From positions 1 through 21,278 of the forward strand of contig JABJQI010000075.1 of assembly GCA_018663485.1 (NCBI GenBank): a DNA stretch of 21,278 nt, in the 5' to 3' direction. The notes under the pieces were generated by a model that was not told the origin of the DNA, did no database searches, and saw nothing but the letters and a program-made list of their open reading frames with translations. Below, piece after piece: positions 6,910 to 14,956 of this stretch; the stretch's first letter is position 1, and each line of letters opens with the position of its first letter. The translations under genes were made by a program, and so were the position numbers. The stretch comes from Opitutia bacterium. GTDB taxonomy: Bacteria > Verrucomicrobiota > Verrucomicrobiia > Opitutales > Coraliomargaritaceae.

Positions 6910-7251
6910 CTAAAATGGTGGCTCTTCGTCGAGAACTTCATCGGCTGGATCGAAGGCTGGCGGGGTGCTGCTGGCGGCACCAGCTGCTGCAAGGCTTTCG
7001 ATCTTCCAGGCGGCAAGGTTGACATAATATTTTTCATTATATTCGTTGCCGCGAAGGTCGAAGGTGACTTTGACTTTTTCGCCAACGTTGAGCTTGTTGA
7101 CTAATTCGACCTTATCTTTAACACACTCGAACTTAATGTCCTGTGGGTATTTGTCAGCTTCGTCAGTCACAACAAATTCGCGCTTGTTAAAGCCGCTGGC
7201 AAAGGTTTGTTCTTCGAAAATTACTTTTACGGTTCCGGATAATTCGTGCAT
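6910..7251 (-). CDS. DUF3127 OB-fold-like protein with SSB-type C-terminal tip
   Basis: A 113-aa protein. The first 85 residues are beta-rich and fit DUF3127: MHELSGTVKVIFEEQTFASG at the start, a central KREFVVTD strand, then VNKLNVGEKVKVTFDLRGNEY. This family is predicted to have an OB fold like single-stranded DNA-binding proteins. A flexible Ala/Pro-rich linker follows, and the protein ends DEEPPF. That resembles the acidic, Phe-terminated tip with which SSB recruits repair and replication partners. I infer nucleic-acid binding. ATG at 7251 directly precedes the conserved start. It is convergent with the transporter gene and lies 82 nt downstream of the stop of the next minus-strand gene. 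Confidence 0.85.
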   Translation of the reverse strand: MHELSGTVKVIFEEQTFASGFNKREFVVTDEADKYPQDIKFECVKDKVELVNKLNVGEKVKVTFDLRGNEYNEKYYVNLAAWKIESLAAAGAASSTPPAFDPADEVLDEEPPF

Positions 7252-7333
7252 GGATTAGATCAAACCGAATCGTGCGGCAGAAGCAAAACTTTTTCGCACG
7301 AAAAGTGAGGTTTTCTGAATTGGCTGAACCGTG

Positions 7334-8002
7334 TCAGACGCCCGCACTGCCATCGAGGATGGCTAACACTTTCTTACGTGCGCCGCTACGGCTGGTAGCC
7401 ACTGCGTCGAGCAGGTCGTCATTGCTCGTCGAGAGCGGTTTTGCCTGTCCTTGTTGCACTAGATAAATGTGATAAGCTAATTTGAAGAAAATGTCGCGGC
7501 CGTAGCTTTCGAGCAGATCAGGCGTACCGAATTCAGGCTTGTGGATAAATTGATAGGGATCTTCCAGTAGCAGCGCGGCATTGAAGCTGAAACTCTCTTT
7601 GCGGTAGTAGTAGAGCCCTGAGGGACGGTCGGGCTTGCGGATCGTGTCGGGGAGTTTCTCTGAGTAATGGATCGGATAGGGGCAGGTGTCGGGACGTTTC
7701 GAATCGACGCTGTTGAACTCTTTAAAGTGCGAGGTCATATGGTGAGTGGTGACGCTGGCATCAACCAGACGGTCCTCATAGATCATATTCCAAGCATGGC
7801 CTAGTGGGATGGTCGCCAGCGAATGTGTGCCGTCTTGCATAATGAGTAGGCCATCCATGACTACTGTCGGGTGACCAAGCATCTGCAGCACCGCATCGAC
7901 GATGACTGCGTGTTCGCGGCTAAACCAGCCCCAGTCGCCGTCTTCACCAGGGGCTTCATGTAGTATCAAGTTCAGTTCTGTGAGTGCGCTGTAACGGATC
8001 AT
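7334..8002 (-). CDS. Uncharacterised protein, possibly a degenerate transglutaminase-like fold
   Basis: A 222-aa, apparently soluble protein with no signal peptide. Residues 26-83 mirror the order of a transglutaminase core: a helix (WFSREHAVIVDAVLQMLGHP) where the catalytic Cys normally starts, then GHAWNMIYEDRLVDAS, which matches the His and Asp blocks (H69, D81). At the expected Cys position there is Ser28, so classical thiol catalysis is unlikely. The remainder (about 100-222) is not recognised and includes a Tyr-rich stretch and a helical tail. The only family suggestion comes from this pattern, so it is tentative. The gene lies 143 nt after the ExbB-type gene on the same strand and could be read through from that operon. 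Confidence 0.6.
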   Translation of the reverse strand: MIRYSALTELNLILHEAPGEDGDWGWFSREHAVIVDAVLQMLGHPTVVMDGLLIMQDGTHSLATIPLGHAWNMIYEDRLVDASVTTHHMTSHFKEFNSVDSKRPDTCPYPIHYSEKLPDTIRKPDRPSGLYYYRKESFSFNAALLLEDPYQFIHKPEFGTPDLLESYGRDIFFKLAYHIYLVQQGQAKPLSTSNDDLLDAVATSRSGARKKVLAILDGSAGV

Positions 8003-8145
8003 GGCTTAAATCGCTAAATGCAAAGAACTGCGGATGCAATGCTTCTGCGTATCGATTTATAGTTGCTGCCTGGAGTTAGCAGTTTGGCAGTGTGGACAAC
8101 CGCCAGTTGACTGATATAGACGAGGAGCGCTGGGCTCCGAGTAGC

Positions 8146-8877
8146 CTACTCGCCGTCCGCAGCTTCGATCAGGTCGGTGCCAGCTTGTGCCGTGGCGATC
8201 ATCGCTGAATTCAGGCGATTGCGGAGGACGAAATAGGCGATCATTGCGGGGATGCCGATCACGAGTCCAGTCGCTGTCGTAATCAGAGCTTCGCCGATAT
8301 CGCCGGCTAGGAGTTCAGGTCGACCCATGCCGCCGCGGCCAATTGTCTGGAACGCGCTGATCATGCCGCTGACGGTGCCGAGTAACCCAATCATCGGTGC
8401 CACTGAGGCAACCACATTTAGGTAGGTGACCCATTGCGAGACGCTGTTCTCTTCGGCTTCTAAGTTCTCGATAAAAAGGTTTTCGGTCTTTTCGCGGCCT
8501 TTATGGATCTTTTTGAGCGCCGGCGAGAGTGCGCGCGATAGGAGGTTGCTGCCGTCTTGTAAGTGCTGGTGCCCTTGCTCGATGTTACCGCTCTGTAGTG
8601 CGTCGCTAGTAGTGCTCAATTGATCAGCGGTGAAGAATTTATTCGCTGTGGTTTCTTTCCATGAATAAAAGATCAGAAAGAACATAATCAACGAACAGGT
8701 GCCGAGGGGATACATCGCCCAACCGCCTTGCTGGATCAAGCCCCATAGATTGAGAGTGTCTTCGGCGGCAGCGGTGGCCTCAGGTGCGGCGTCTTGAGCG
8801 TGCGCGATTGAGGTGAGCGCTAGGCTAAGTAGTGCATGCTTTAGTACTATCAGGCAGAGTGAGTCGTTTAGTTTCAT
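8146..8877 (-). CDS. ExbB/TolQ/MotA-type proton channel protein
   Basis: A 243-aa inner-membrane protein that, in its family, forms the pentameric stator converting the proton gradient into work on TonB- or Tol-type partners. A signal-peptide-like start (residues 1-27, ending AHA) precedes an Ala/Glu-rich periplasmic stretch. Three membrane helices follow: about 53-72, 152-177 and 196-218. The signature VAPMIGLLGTVSGMISAF (159-176) and the conserved small-residue helix EALITTATGLVIGIPAMIAY are diagnostic. A large cytoplasmic loop separates the first two helices. The start overlaps the stop of the upstream exported protein by 4 nt (ATGA), so translation is coupled. No ExbD or TonB follows within the window. 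Confidence 0.93.
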   Translation of the reverse strand: MKLNDSLCLIVLKHALLSLALTSIAHAQDAAPEATAAAEDTLNLWGLIQQGGWAMYPLGTCSLIMFFLIFYSWKETTANKFFTADQLSTTSDALQSGNIEQGHQHLQDGSNLLSRALSPALKKIHKGREKTENLFIENLEAEENSVSQWVTYLNVVASVAPMIGLLGTVSGMISAFQTIGRGGMGRPELLAGDIGEALITTATGLVIGIPAMIAYFVLRNRLNSAMIATAQAGTDLIEAADGE

Positions 8878-9794
8878 TGGTAAGATAAGCTCGTGGTGCT
8901 AGGGTGTTTTGCGGTTTTTTTCAGGTGCTCGTTGAGTTGATTGAAGGGTATATCAAAAGTTGGGTCTGTATCTGGCCAAGTCAGTGACCGTGCTAGCATC
9001 TCTGCATACAATATTAGCGCATAATCTTGATCTCGCAAGCCTAGCGCGGAGCTGATCGCTGCGGCGTAGCAGTGAGCGAGTTTTTTTTGCGGGCTCGGTG
9101 TCGAGAAAACGATCGGTTGCAGTGCGGTGTCGAGTGCTGCTTCGTAGTCTTCGCTGCGTAGTAGGTCAGCGCTGCGCGTGTAATAACCAAGGGCGGAATC
9201 GCCGTACGGATTGCGTGCAGCCAGCCATTTTTGCGTCAGCAGCCGTGCTTCGTCGTAGAGTTGTAGGCGGTTGTAGCTGTCGAGCACTGCGTCCTCAAGC
9301 GCACATAGCGCGGCTGGATGACTAATCTGAGGCTTTAAAATACCAGTCACTGCAATTACTCGGGCGGGATTGTCGGATTGCAGTATGAGATCGACGTAAT
9401 AAATGAAGAAGTGCGACTCGGTGGCGGGCAGGAGAGGCATGATTTTTACGCGTTGTAGATAAAGCAGTTGTAGCAACTCCATGGCATCGTCTGATTCGCC
9501 GGCATTGATCCATTCGACTGCCAGCGTTTTGTAGCTTTCGCCCGGTATTGTAAAATTGATAATTTCATTCACGTTGAAGGTGTGGATGATTTCGCCAGCG
9601 CCTTCAGAGGTGGCTACCTGTATTTGATTTCCACATACATCGATTGAGTGTCCTGGGATCGTCCGGCCATTGCTTAGATGGACCGCAATCGGTTGATGTA
9701 GTTCGGCATTAATTAGCGAAAGTTGGTCGGGCGGAATGGCCGCAGTGGCAATCGTAGGTAGTAGAAATGCCATTGAAATGAATAGAAACCTCAT
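8874..9794 (-). CDS. Exported TPR-like protein of the ExbB operon
   Basis: A 306-aa protein with a clear signal peptide (MRFLFISMAFLLPTIATAA). Residues about 30-90 are beta-strand-like and contain a 'VHLSNGRTIPG' turn. From about 95 onward the protein is alpha-helical with tetratricopeptide-like spacing (AVEWINAGESDDAMELLQLL; SADLLRSEDYEAALDTAL). It probably acts as a periplasmic scaffold. The stop overlaps the ATG of the ExbB gene (ATGA), and its own start overlaps the stop of the large TPR gene in the same way, so the three proteins are made together. A GAGAGG sequence 7 nt before the ATG is one of the few Shine-Dalgarno-like sites here. No named family is recognised. Confidence 0.85.
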   Translation of the reverse strand: MRFLFISMAFLLPTIATAAIPPDQLSLINAELHQPIAVHLSNGRTIPGHSIDVCGNQIQVATSEGAGEIIHTFNVNEIINFTIPGESYKTLAVEWINAGESDDAMELLQLLYLQRVKIMPLLPATESHFFIYYVDLILQSDNPARVIAVTGILKPQISHPAALCALEDAVLDSYNRLQLYDEARLLTQKWLAARNPYGDSALGYYTRSADLLRSEDYEAALDTALQPIVFSTPSPQKKLAHCYAAAISSALGLRDQDYALILYAEMLARSLTWPDTDPTFDIPFNQLNEHLKKTAKHPSTTSLSYQ

Positions 9795-12649
9795 GGTTGC
9801 GCCTCTCTTGCGGGATGGGATGCTTGAATGGCGAGCTCCGTTCGTGCTTCTACCATAGTGTCCAGTTTGCTGAGTTTGTCTTGTGCGAGCACGTAGGCGT
9901 CGAAGTCTTTCAAGCGCTCGTCGCTGACTAATTCTCGCAGTGTATTGCGTGCGGCTGTGCTGTCGCCGATCTGTTCAAACAGTAGGGCGCTCTGCCAATA
10001 GGCATCAATTATGATCTTAGGGTAGGCCCGGTAGAGGGTGTAGATCCGCTGCCAGTAGGGGATCGCTCGCTCAGGGTTGTTCTGCGCGGTTTCGATGCGT
10101 GCCAGCCCCGCTAGTGATTGGGCATGCGGGCGGCCGCGCATGGCTTTGATCTGTAGGATCTCGTTGAGTACTGCGCGCGCGCCGTCGTAAATGCCTTGCC
10201 GGGTAAGTATGTCGGCACTGAGCAGGCGCACGTCCGCGGCCAGTGGGTGCGAAGGTGTTTGTTCGAGGAAGCGAAGTAGCCAGCGGCGAGCTTCGGTGAG
10301 GCGTTCAGCATTGGCGGCGAGTTGCGCTTTGCCAAAATAGGCGGTGCCGCGCTCAAAGCATTTTGGATATTCGGTGAGAATCTGTTCGCAATAGTCGTCG
10401 GCAGATTCGTAGCCGCGTTGAATCAATACCAGGGCGACGCTGGCGAGCGTCGCAGCATCTTGTTGGTCGATTGGCACAAAGCGGTGAATCGAGAGGAGGG
10501 TGGCGTCGGCTCGTTCGTCGCCGAAGCTGAGCCGTTGTCGATGGGACTTAAATAATGTTAGACGTGCAAACCAGGTGAGTTCGCCCTCCGTGAGGCTCTG
10601 TTCGGTGGCATCCTGTAGCCATGTGTCAAAGGCGGGCCGGGTACTGTCGGTTTTACTTAGGCGTTTAGTCAGATCAGCGTAGGCAGAGAGGATTGAGCCG
10701 ACGGCGCGCGCGTTTGGATCGTTGCCGAAACGGGTGATCGCTTGTTCAAATAATGGTAATGCTTCGGTGCCGCGTTCTTCCTGCTGTAGCGACCAGCCGA
10801 TCCAGTAAAGTGCTTCGCTCACACGCGGGCGTTCGTTGGCATCGTCGCGGTCAATGTAGGCTTGCAGATGTTTGCGCAGTAGATCGTAGCGTTCGAGCAC
10901 CTTGTAGATCTTGGACGCTTGGAAGATAGCGTAGTCGTAAAGTTGCGCGTCGTCGGGCGGCACTTGACGAAACGCGTTTGCAGCCTGGAGGTGTTCACCT
11001 CGGCCCATGAAAATGTCGCCGCGCAGAGCTTGGGCTGCCGGAACGCGGTGATGGTCGGGGAATGCTTTGATTAGGGCGTCGGCGGTTTTGAGTGCATCGT
11101 CGTAGTTGCGCTGCGCATAAAATATGTTGGCGATGCGGTAGTTGATTTCCGGATACAGTGGATGCTTCTTACTAGTTTGCTTAAGTGTTTCAAGCGCTTC
11201 GAGGCTGGCGTCGTAGTTGCGCTCGAAAAAGAAGGTCAGGCCGCGCCATAGTTGGAGCTGCTCGACCATACTGCTATCAAGAAAGCGCTCTAGCGCGGTC
11301 TCGAAATCGTCACGAGCGGTGCTTTGTCGATCTAGCGCACTGAAGTTGTAACCGCGGGTAAAATACCAGCGAGGCGCCTGAGGATCGTCGGGGAAGTGGG
11401 TGATGAGCTCATCGAGTACCGCGATCGCTTCGAGGAATTGACCTTCGCTCTGGTAGGTGCGGGCGATCAGGAAGAGGGCGCTGTTAGCGAGTTTGTGGCC
11501 TGGGTGTTCGCTGAGAAATAACTGCGCGGTGTTGCGCGCGCCTGCCCAGTCTTGCGCTTCGCACATGGCCAAGATCCAGCGGTAGTGTGCTTCGGCGCGG
11601 ATGTCGGTTTCGAACTCGGGCGTTTGCGCGACCGTGCGAAAAAGGATGGTCGCCTCGCGGTATCTTTGTTTGAGCAAGTAAGCTTGGCCGCTACGTAAAT
11701 ACAGACCTGGCGTGTAGTCGGCCATGTTTTCGAGGAGATCGAGCTGACGCGTGAGGCGCGCCACTAGTTGCTGCGAATGGCTCTTCCAGATGCTAGAGGC
11801 AAGCAGTGATTGCTGGGCGAGGGAGCTTTTGAGTGCGCGAAGCCGTTCGCGTTGTTTTTCGATCAGCACCTTGCGCGGCAGTGTTAATCGGTAGGCTCGC
11901 ACCGCTTCGTTGTATTGACCGGCTGTCATCAATAGGTCGCCCGCGTCCAGTGCTGTGAAGCTCAGCGCCGCAATGTCTGGCATCGCGGCTGTATTCCAAT
12001 CCGATTCAAATAGGATTGCACGCGCACGGTCAGTCGAGCCAGTTGCGCCCGCGATTTGCAGCGCTCTTAGTCGTGCCTGCATGCGCAGCGTCTCGGGGGC
12101 ATCCGATTCATAAAATGCGTCGAGAAGGGTGGCCGCCTCTGCGACGAAGCCGATTTCGTAGCGCAGTTCAGCTTCTTGTAGCAGCGCGAGTGCGGCCTCG
12201 TTGGAGCCTGGAAAAGTCAGTTGAAAATAGTGAAAGGTCTGCGCGGCAGTCGCCAGAGCATGGGTTTGCGACTGCGCGATCGCTGTATTATAGAGTGCGA
12301 AAGCCTGTAAGCCTGAGTGTGGTTGGTGTTGGCTGAGTAGTTCGCCGAAGTAAATCAGCGCATCGGTGGGACGATCTGCCATCAGCGCGGCATAGCCACG
12401 GACGGGGAGGACGGTTTGCTGGAAAGTGCGTGCTAAAAACTCTGGTTCGGTGCCATAATCGAGCTCCATGTTCTCAAATTGCCAATAACTAGAGGTATAA
12501 TCAGCATTGCTGAAAGCCGAAATAGCCTGCTCTAACTGCTCTTGGAGGGTGCTCCCTGAAGCGCTAGAAATCAGCCAAAGCAGAAAGCTGACTCGGCCCA
12601 TAAGCCTTCTGTGTCTTATCTTAAGGATATTTAATTGCTCATTAAGCAT
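9791..12649 (-). CDS. Large exported tetratricopeptide-repeat protein
   Basis: A 952-aa protein made almost wholly of TPR-like helix pairs, with the usual 'A.....A...F......P....A' pattern repeated roughly from residue 40 to 920 (for example YQSEGQFLEAIAVLDELITHFPD and YDDALKTADALIKAFPDHH). A hydrophobic segment near residues 20-33, after a basic stretch, looks like a signal peptide. The ATG at 12601 (preceded by AGAAGG) would give a more compact signal peptide and a 936-aa product, so it is a serious alternative start. It is the first gene of the operon with the exported TPR-like and ExbB-type proteins. Comparable layouts in Verrucomicrobiota and Planctomycetota pair such TPR proteins with energy-transducing systems. 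A role as periplasmic partner of the proton channel is inferred. Confidence 0.9.
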   Translation of the reverse strand: MLNEQLNILKIRHRRLMGRVSFLLWLISSASGSTLQEQLEQAISAFSNADYTSSYWQFENMELDYGTEPEFLARTFQQTVLPVRGYAALMADRPTDALIYFGELLSQHQPHSGLQAFALYNTAIAQSQTHALATAAQTFHYFQLTFPGSNEAALALLQEAELRYEIGFVAEAATLLDAFYESDAPETLRMQARLRALQIAGATGSTDRARAILFESDWNTAAMPDIAALSFTALDAGDLLMTAGQYNEAVRAYRLTLPRKVLIEKQRERLRALKSSLAQQSLLASSIWKSHSQQLVARLTRQLDLLENMADYTPGLYLRSGQAYLLKQRYREATILFRTVAQTPEFETDIRAEAHYRWILAMCEAQDWAGARNTAQLFLSEHPGHKLANSALFLIARTYQSEGQFLEAIAVLDELITHFPDDPQAPRWYFTRGYNFSALDRQSTARDDFETALERFLDSSMVEQLQLWRGLTFFFERNYDASLEALETLKQTSKKHPLYPEINYRIANIFYAQRNYDDALKTADALIKAFPDHHRVPAAQALRGDIFMGRGEHLQAANAFRQVPPDDAQLYDYAIFQASKIYKVLERYDLLRKHLQAYIDRDDANERPRVSEALYWIGWSLQQEERGTEALPLFEQAITRFGNDPNARAVGSILSAYADLTKRLSKTDSTRPAFDTWLQDATEQSLTEGELTWFARLTLFKSHRQRLSFGDERADATLLSIHRFVPIDQQDAATLASVALVLIQRGYESADDYCEQILTEYPKCFERGTAYFGKAQLAANAERLTEARRWLLRFLEQTPSHPLAADVRLLSADILTRQGIYDGARAVLNEILQIKAMRGRPHAQSLAGLARIETAQNNPERAIPYWQRIYTLYRAYPKIIIDAYWQSALLFEQIGDSTAARNTLRELVSDERLKDFDAYVLAQDKLSKLDTMVEARTELAIQASHPAREAQP

Positions 12650-12723
12650 CGTTAGTTAATTAGGTTTATGCAGTGAGTTGAGAATCGCGAACATTTAATC
12701 TAAAAAAATCTTTTTAAACAGCA

Positions 12724-12752
12724 TTGACAGGGGAGAAATTTGTGATGGTTTG
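12724..12752 (+). promoter_or_regulatory. Candidate promoter of tRNA-Pro
   Basis: A perfect -35 hexamer TTGACA at 12724-12729 lies about 40 nt before the tRNA. No good -10 hexamer follows at 17 nt (GGTTTG), so only the -35 is convincing. Confidence 0.4.
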
Positions 12753-12769
12753 TCGTCTTCTTTTGGGCA

Positions 12770-12847
12770 CGGGGCGTGGCGCAGCCTGGCTAGCGCATCT
12801 GCTTTGGGAGCAGAGGGTCGCAGGTTCGAATCCTGTCGCCCCGACCA
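12770..12847 (+). tRNA. tRNA-Pro (anticodon TGG)
   Basis: A 78-nt cloverleaf. The acceptor arm CGGGGCG pairs with CGCCCCG. The D arm GCGC/GCGC is present. The anticodon stem TCTGC (12798-12802) pairs with GCAGA (12810-12814) around loop TTTGGGA, giving anticodon TGG at 12805-12807. The T arm contains GGTTCGAATCC. The 3' CCA is encoded (12845-12847). This isoacceptor reads Pro codons of the CCN box. Confidence 0.97.
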
Positions 12848-12855
12848 AAAAGAAT

Positions 12856-12890
12856 AAGCTGTGAACTTCTCAAAGGTTCGCAGCTTTTTT
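12856..12890 (+). terminator. Intrinsic terminator of tRNA-Pro
   Basis: AAGCTGTGAAC (12856-12866) pairs with GTTCGCAGCTT (12876-12886) with one wobble, followed by a six-T run at 12885-12890. It lies 9 nt after the tRNA. Confidence 0.9.
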
Positions 12891-12981
12891 ATGCCTCACT
12901 TGCAACTACCGCTGAAGCCCTTTGCGTTCAGGGTTTCTTCGATATTGAATTTAGCTGTTGCTTATGAACATTAGTGAGTCT

Positions 12982-12997
12982 CATGTTAATTAACATG
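12982..12997. promoter_or_regulatory. Perfect 16-bp palindrome at the lacI-type start, candidate operator
   Basis: CATGTTAATTAACATG is fully self-complementary and overlaps the preferred ATG (12995) of the LacI-family gene. Two ATGs lie within it. Its place suggests autorepression, but the central bases lack the CG step usual in LacI-family operators. Confidence 0.45.
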
Positions 12998-14026
12998 AAG
13001 AAGTCGTCTGTAGGTATGAAGCAAATTGCGGCCGAAGCGGGGGTGTCAATGATGACCGTTTCGCGAGTGCTGCGTAATGAATCGAACGTCGCTGCTGTGA
13101 CTGACGAGAGGATTCGAGCCATCGCAGATCGACTCGGTTATAAGCGTAATCGACTGGTGCGCGGGATGCAGAGTGGGCGGAGCGGTATTGTCAGTGTCGT
13201 GGTGCCTGCTGGGCATGAGCTCGCGCCTGAGATTCTGGAAGGAGCGTATGATTATTTAAATGAGAAGGATATGATCATGGCGCTGGATATGGTGCATGGT
13301 AATTTTGGTGAGCGTGCAGTGGCGCAACAAAGTAGGGTGATCAATCGCTTATTGGAAAGCCGTGTAGACGGATTTATTCTTTTGCCGGTTAATGAGGATG
13401 CGAGTCCGCTTTTCTTTAAGGAGGTGATTGATCGCAAAATTCCATTGGTGCTGGTGGATCGTAATACCACGCACTTTGAGGCGGATTTTGTGGGCACCGA
13501 TGATTATGCAGGTGGCTATGAGGCGGCGCGTGTGTTGGCTGAAAATGGTTGTAAAGCTGCGGTGCTGGTCTCAACGGGTGACCTGGTGAGTACCAGTCGT
13601 CTACGCTCCGAGGGATTTAAAGTCGGCCTTAAAAAACATAAGGTAAAGTTGATTGCGCATGTGATTACACCGAACTTTTCCCCTAATGCGGATTTGATTG
13701 ATCATGAGCTGGAGCAATTAAAAGGGAAGTTTGACTGTGTTTTTGCAATTGCGGACCGCTTGGCGACCAGTGCTTGGCATAGTTGCCAGCGACTTAAGCT
13801 GAAGATTCCGCAGCAAGTAAAGGTCGTCGGTTTTGGTGCCTTGAACTTGCGTGACCCACGCGTCGCCATCTCGTCGTTTGATCAAGAGCCGTATCAAATC
13901 GGGCACAACGCGGCGAAGCTATTGGTCGAGCGCATCGAGCAGGGACCGTGGAAACGAAAGCCGAAGGCGAAGACGATCTTGAGTACCCCGCAGTTTGTTG
14001 AAGGCACATCTTGCTCCGCACTTTAA
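12995..14026 (+). CDS. LacI-family transcriptional regulator
   Basis: A 343-aa sugar-responsive repressor/activator. The N-terminal helix-turn-helix reads MKQIAAEAGVSMMTVSRVLR (residues 8-27), followed by the hinge helix region near 45-60 (RLGYKRNRLVRGMQSGRSG). A periplasmic-binding-protein-like sensor domain runs from about 62 to the end; the D-R-N and D-D-Y-A-G-G-Y-E-A phrases are typical. I chose ATG 12995 because it leaves the usual short lead before the HTH; ATG 12983 and GTG 12974 are in frame and ATG 13016 is also possible. The start overlaps a 16-bp palindrome. It lies next to the GH31/sulfatase genes, so it most likely controls them, with a mono- or oligosaccharide as effector. Confidence 0.93.
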   Translation: MKKSSVGMKQIAAEAGVSMMTVSRVLRNESNVAAVTDERIRAIADRLGYKRNRLVRGMQSGRSGIVSVVVPAGHELAPEILEGAYDYLNEKDMIMALDMVHGNFGERAVAQQSRVINRLLESRVDGFILLPVNEDASPLFFKEVIDRKIPLVLVDRNTTHFEADFVGTDDYAGGYEAARVLAENGCKAAVLVSTGDLVSTSRLRSEGFKVGLKKHKVKLIAHVITPNFSPNADLIDHELEQLKGKFDCVFAIADRLATSAWHSCQRLKLKIPQQVKVVGFGALNLRDPRVAISSFDQEPYQIGHNAAKLLVERIEQGPWKRKPKAKTILSTPQFVEGTSCSAL

Positions 14027-14159
14027 GGCATCTTATTTGTATAGTTTTAAGAAACAAACAGGGAGAATTACCCCCACGCTCCAAACCGTCTTGAATGCAT
14101 TGAGGAAGATTGCGTCAGATAGACTTAGCTTGAACAAAGCCGTTCCTACGTCAGTCATT

Positions 14160-14732
14160 CAGAGGTCAGTTATCAAGGCTATGCATGGACTGTATGGACT
14201 GTGGATGATCTGAAGACTGACAGACGTATGCAAGCATTGGGCGCCTAATCAATCACCACCAATGTGGCTGGCATCGGCTATGAAATTGAAACGACAGAAG
14301 GCCTCTGCCTCGTCCGTCCATGTCGGATACCGGCGGGAGCATGCCCTAGTTGACGATCCGAAAACGCACTAGTGCCCCTGAGGGTGAATGCCGGCTATTC
14401 ATGGCTGGTCGCGAACTGAGCGGGCCCCGCGAACTCAAAGGTATGAAGGTTACCTGAAAGACGGGTAGTTTGTACCAATATATCGTCAAAGGATCTGTGG
14501 ATGGAAGTAACTGAGTGATGCTAAATGACCAATCGAAGAGTCAGGATCGACGGTCGAATCACGAACTTAGCATTCATCGCAAAGGAATCCATTATGTGAG
14601 GATCACGACGACGATCTCGCCCTAAGGTTTGTGGTATTCTTCTCTGAAGTCGAGATCAGCGGTTTGGTGGTCGAAGACTTTCAGCGCATGGCCGCCATCG
14701 AGGCCATGAAGGAGACTGTTCAACACAGTCGA
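14160..14732 (+). pseudogene. Decayed gene with an F5/8 type C (discoidin/CBM32-like) domain
   Basis: No intact frame crosses this stretch, but spliced frames are protein-like. From 14428 one frame reads RELKGMKVT, stop, KTGSLYQYIVKGSVDGSN, stop, VMLNDQSKSQDRRSNHELSI, then KGIHYVRITTTISP, stop, GLWYSS, and after a frame change SEVEISG near 14643-14665. This is the core of an F5/8 type C domain: Y-x-Y-x-V...S-x-DG-x-N-W...D-x-S...H-x-L...YVRI. The TGA codons at 14455 and 14512 sit where Trp is common, consistent with TGG to TGA changes; a TAA lies at 14623. The upstream part (14200-14400) holds short protein-like pieces (IGYEIETTEGLCLVRP) I cannot assign. Probably the 3' half of a secreted glycan-active enzyme. 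Confidence 0.6.
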
Positions 14733-14841
14733 TGATGCATTATTTACACTTTGGATCAATGGGAATGTGGCAGCGGTCAGCCTGGCATTAAGGCCGCAAC
14801 TTACTAGGTGGGAGGATCCTCAAAATAAATTAGGAAATAAA

Positions 14842-14928
14842 ATGAAAATTACACGATGCATCTTGATCGCCTTTAATCTACCACTCGATGACGGTGGTCA
14901 GGCGAAGTGGCGCTTGCGGCAGCATTGA
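14842..14928 (+). pseudogene. Short ORF with signal-peptide-like start, probably a gene-start remnant
   Basis: ATG at 14842 reads MKITRCILIAFNL and stops after 28 codons at 14926-14928. A positively charged start followed by hydrophobic residues looks like the first half of a signal peptide, but the rest (DDGGQAKWRLRQH) does not continue as one. It probably is the 5' stub of a deleted secreted protein gene. GH31 begins on the other strand only 29 nt further on (3' end at 14957). Confidence 0.35.
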
Positions 14929-14956
14929 ATGGCTAAAGGCTGGCTGGAATCGAGTC

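Noticed and set aside
7271..7300. CGTGCG/CGCACG inverted repeat as terminator
   Set aside because: Only 6 bp with an 18-nt loop and no T-run after it on the minus strand.
12914..12937. Second terminator between tRNA-Pro and the LacI-type gene
   Set aside because: An 8-bp stem with one wobble and no T-tract; the stem with six Ts at 12856-12890 already explains termination.
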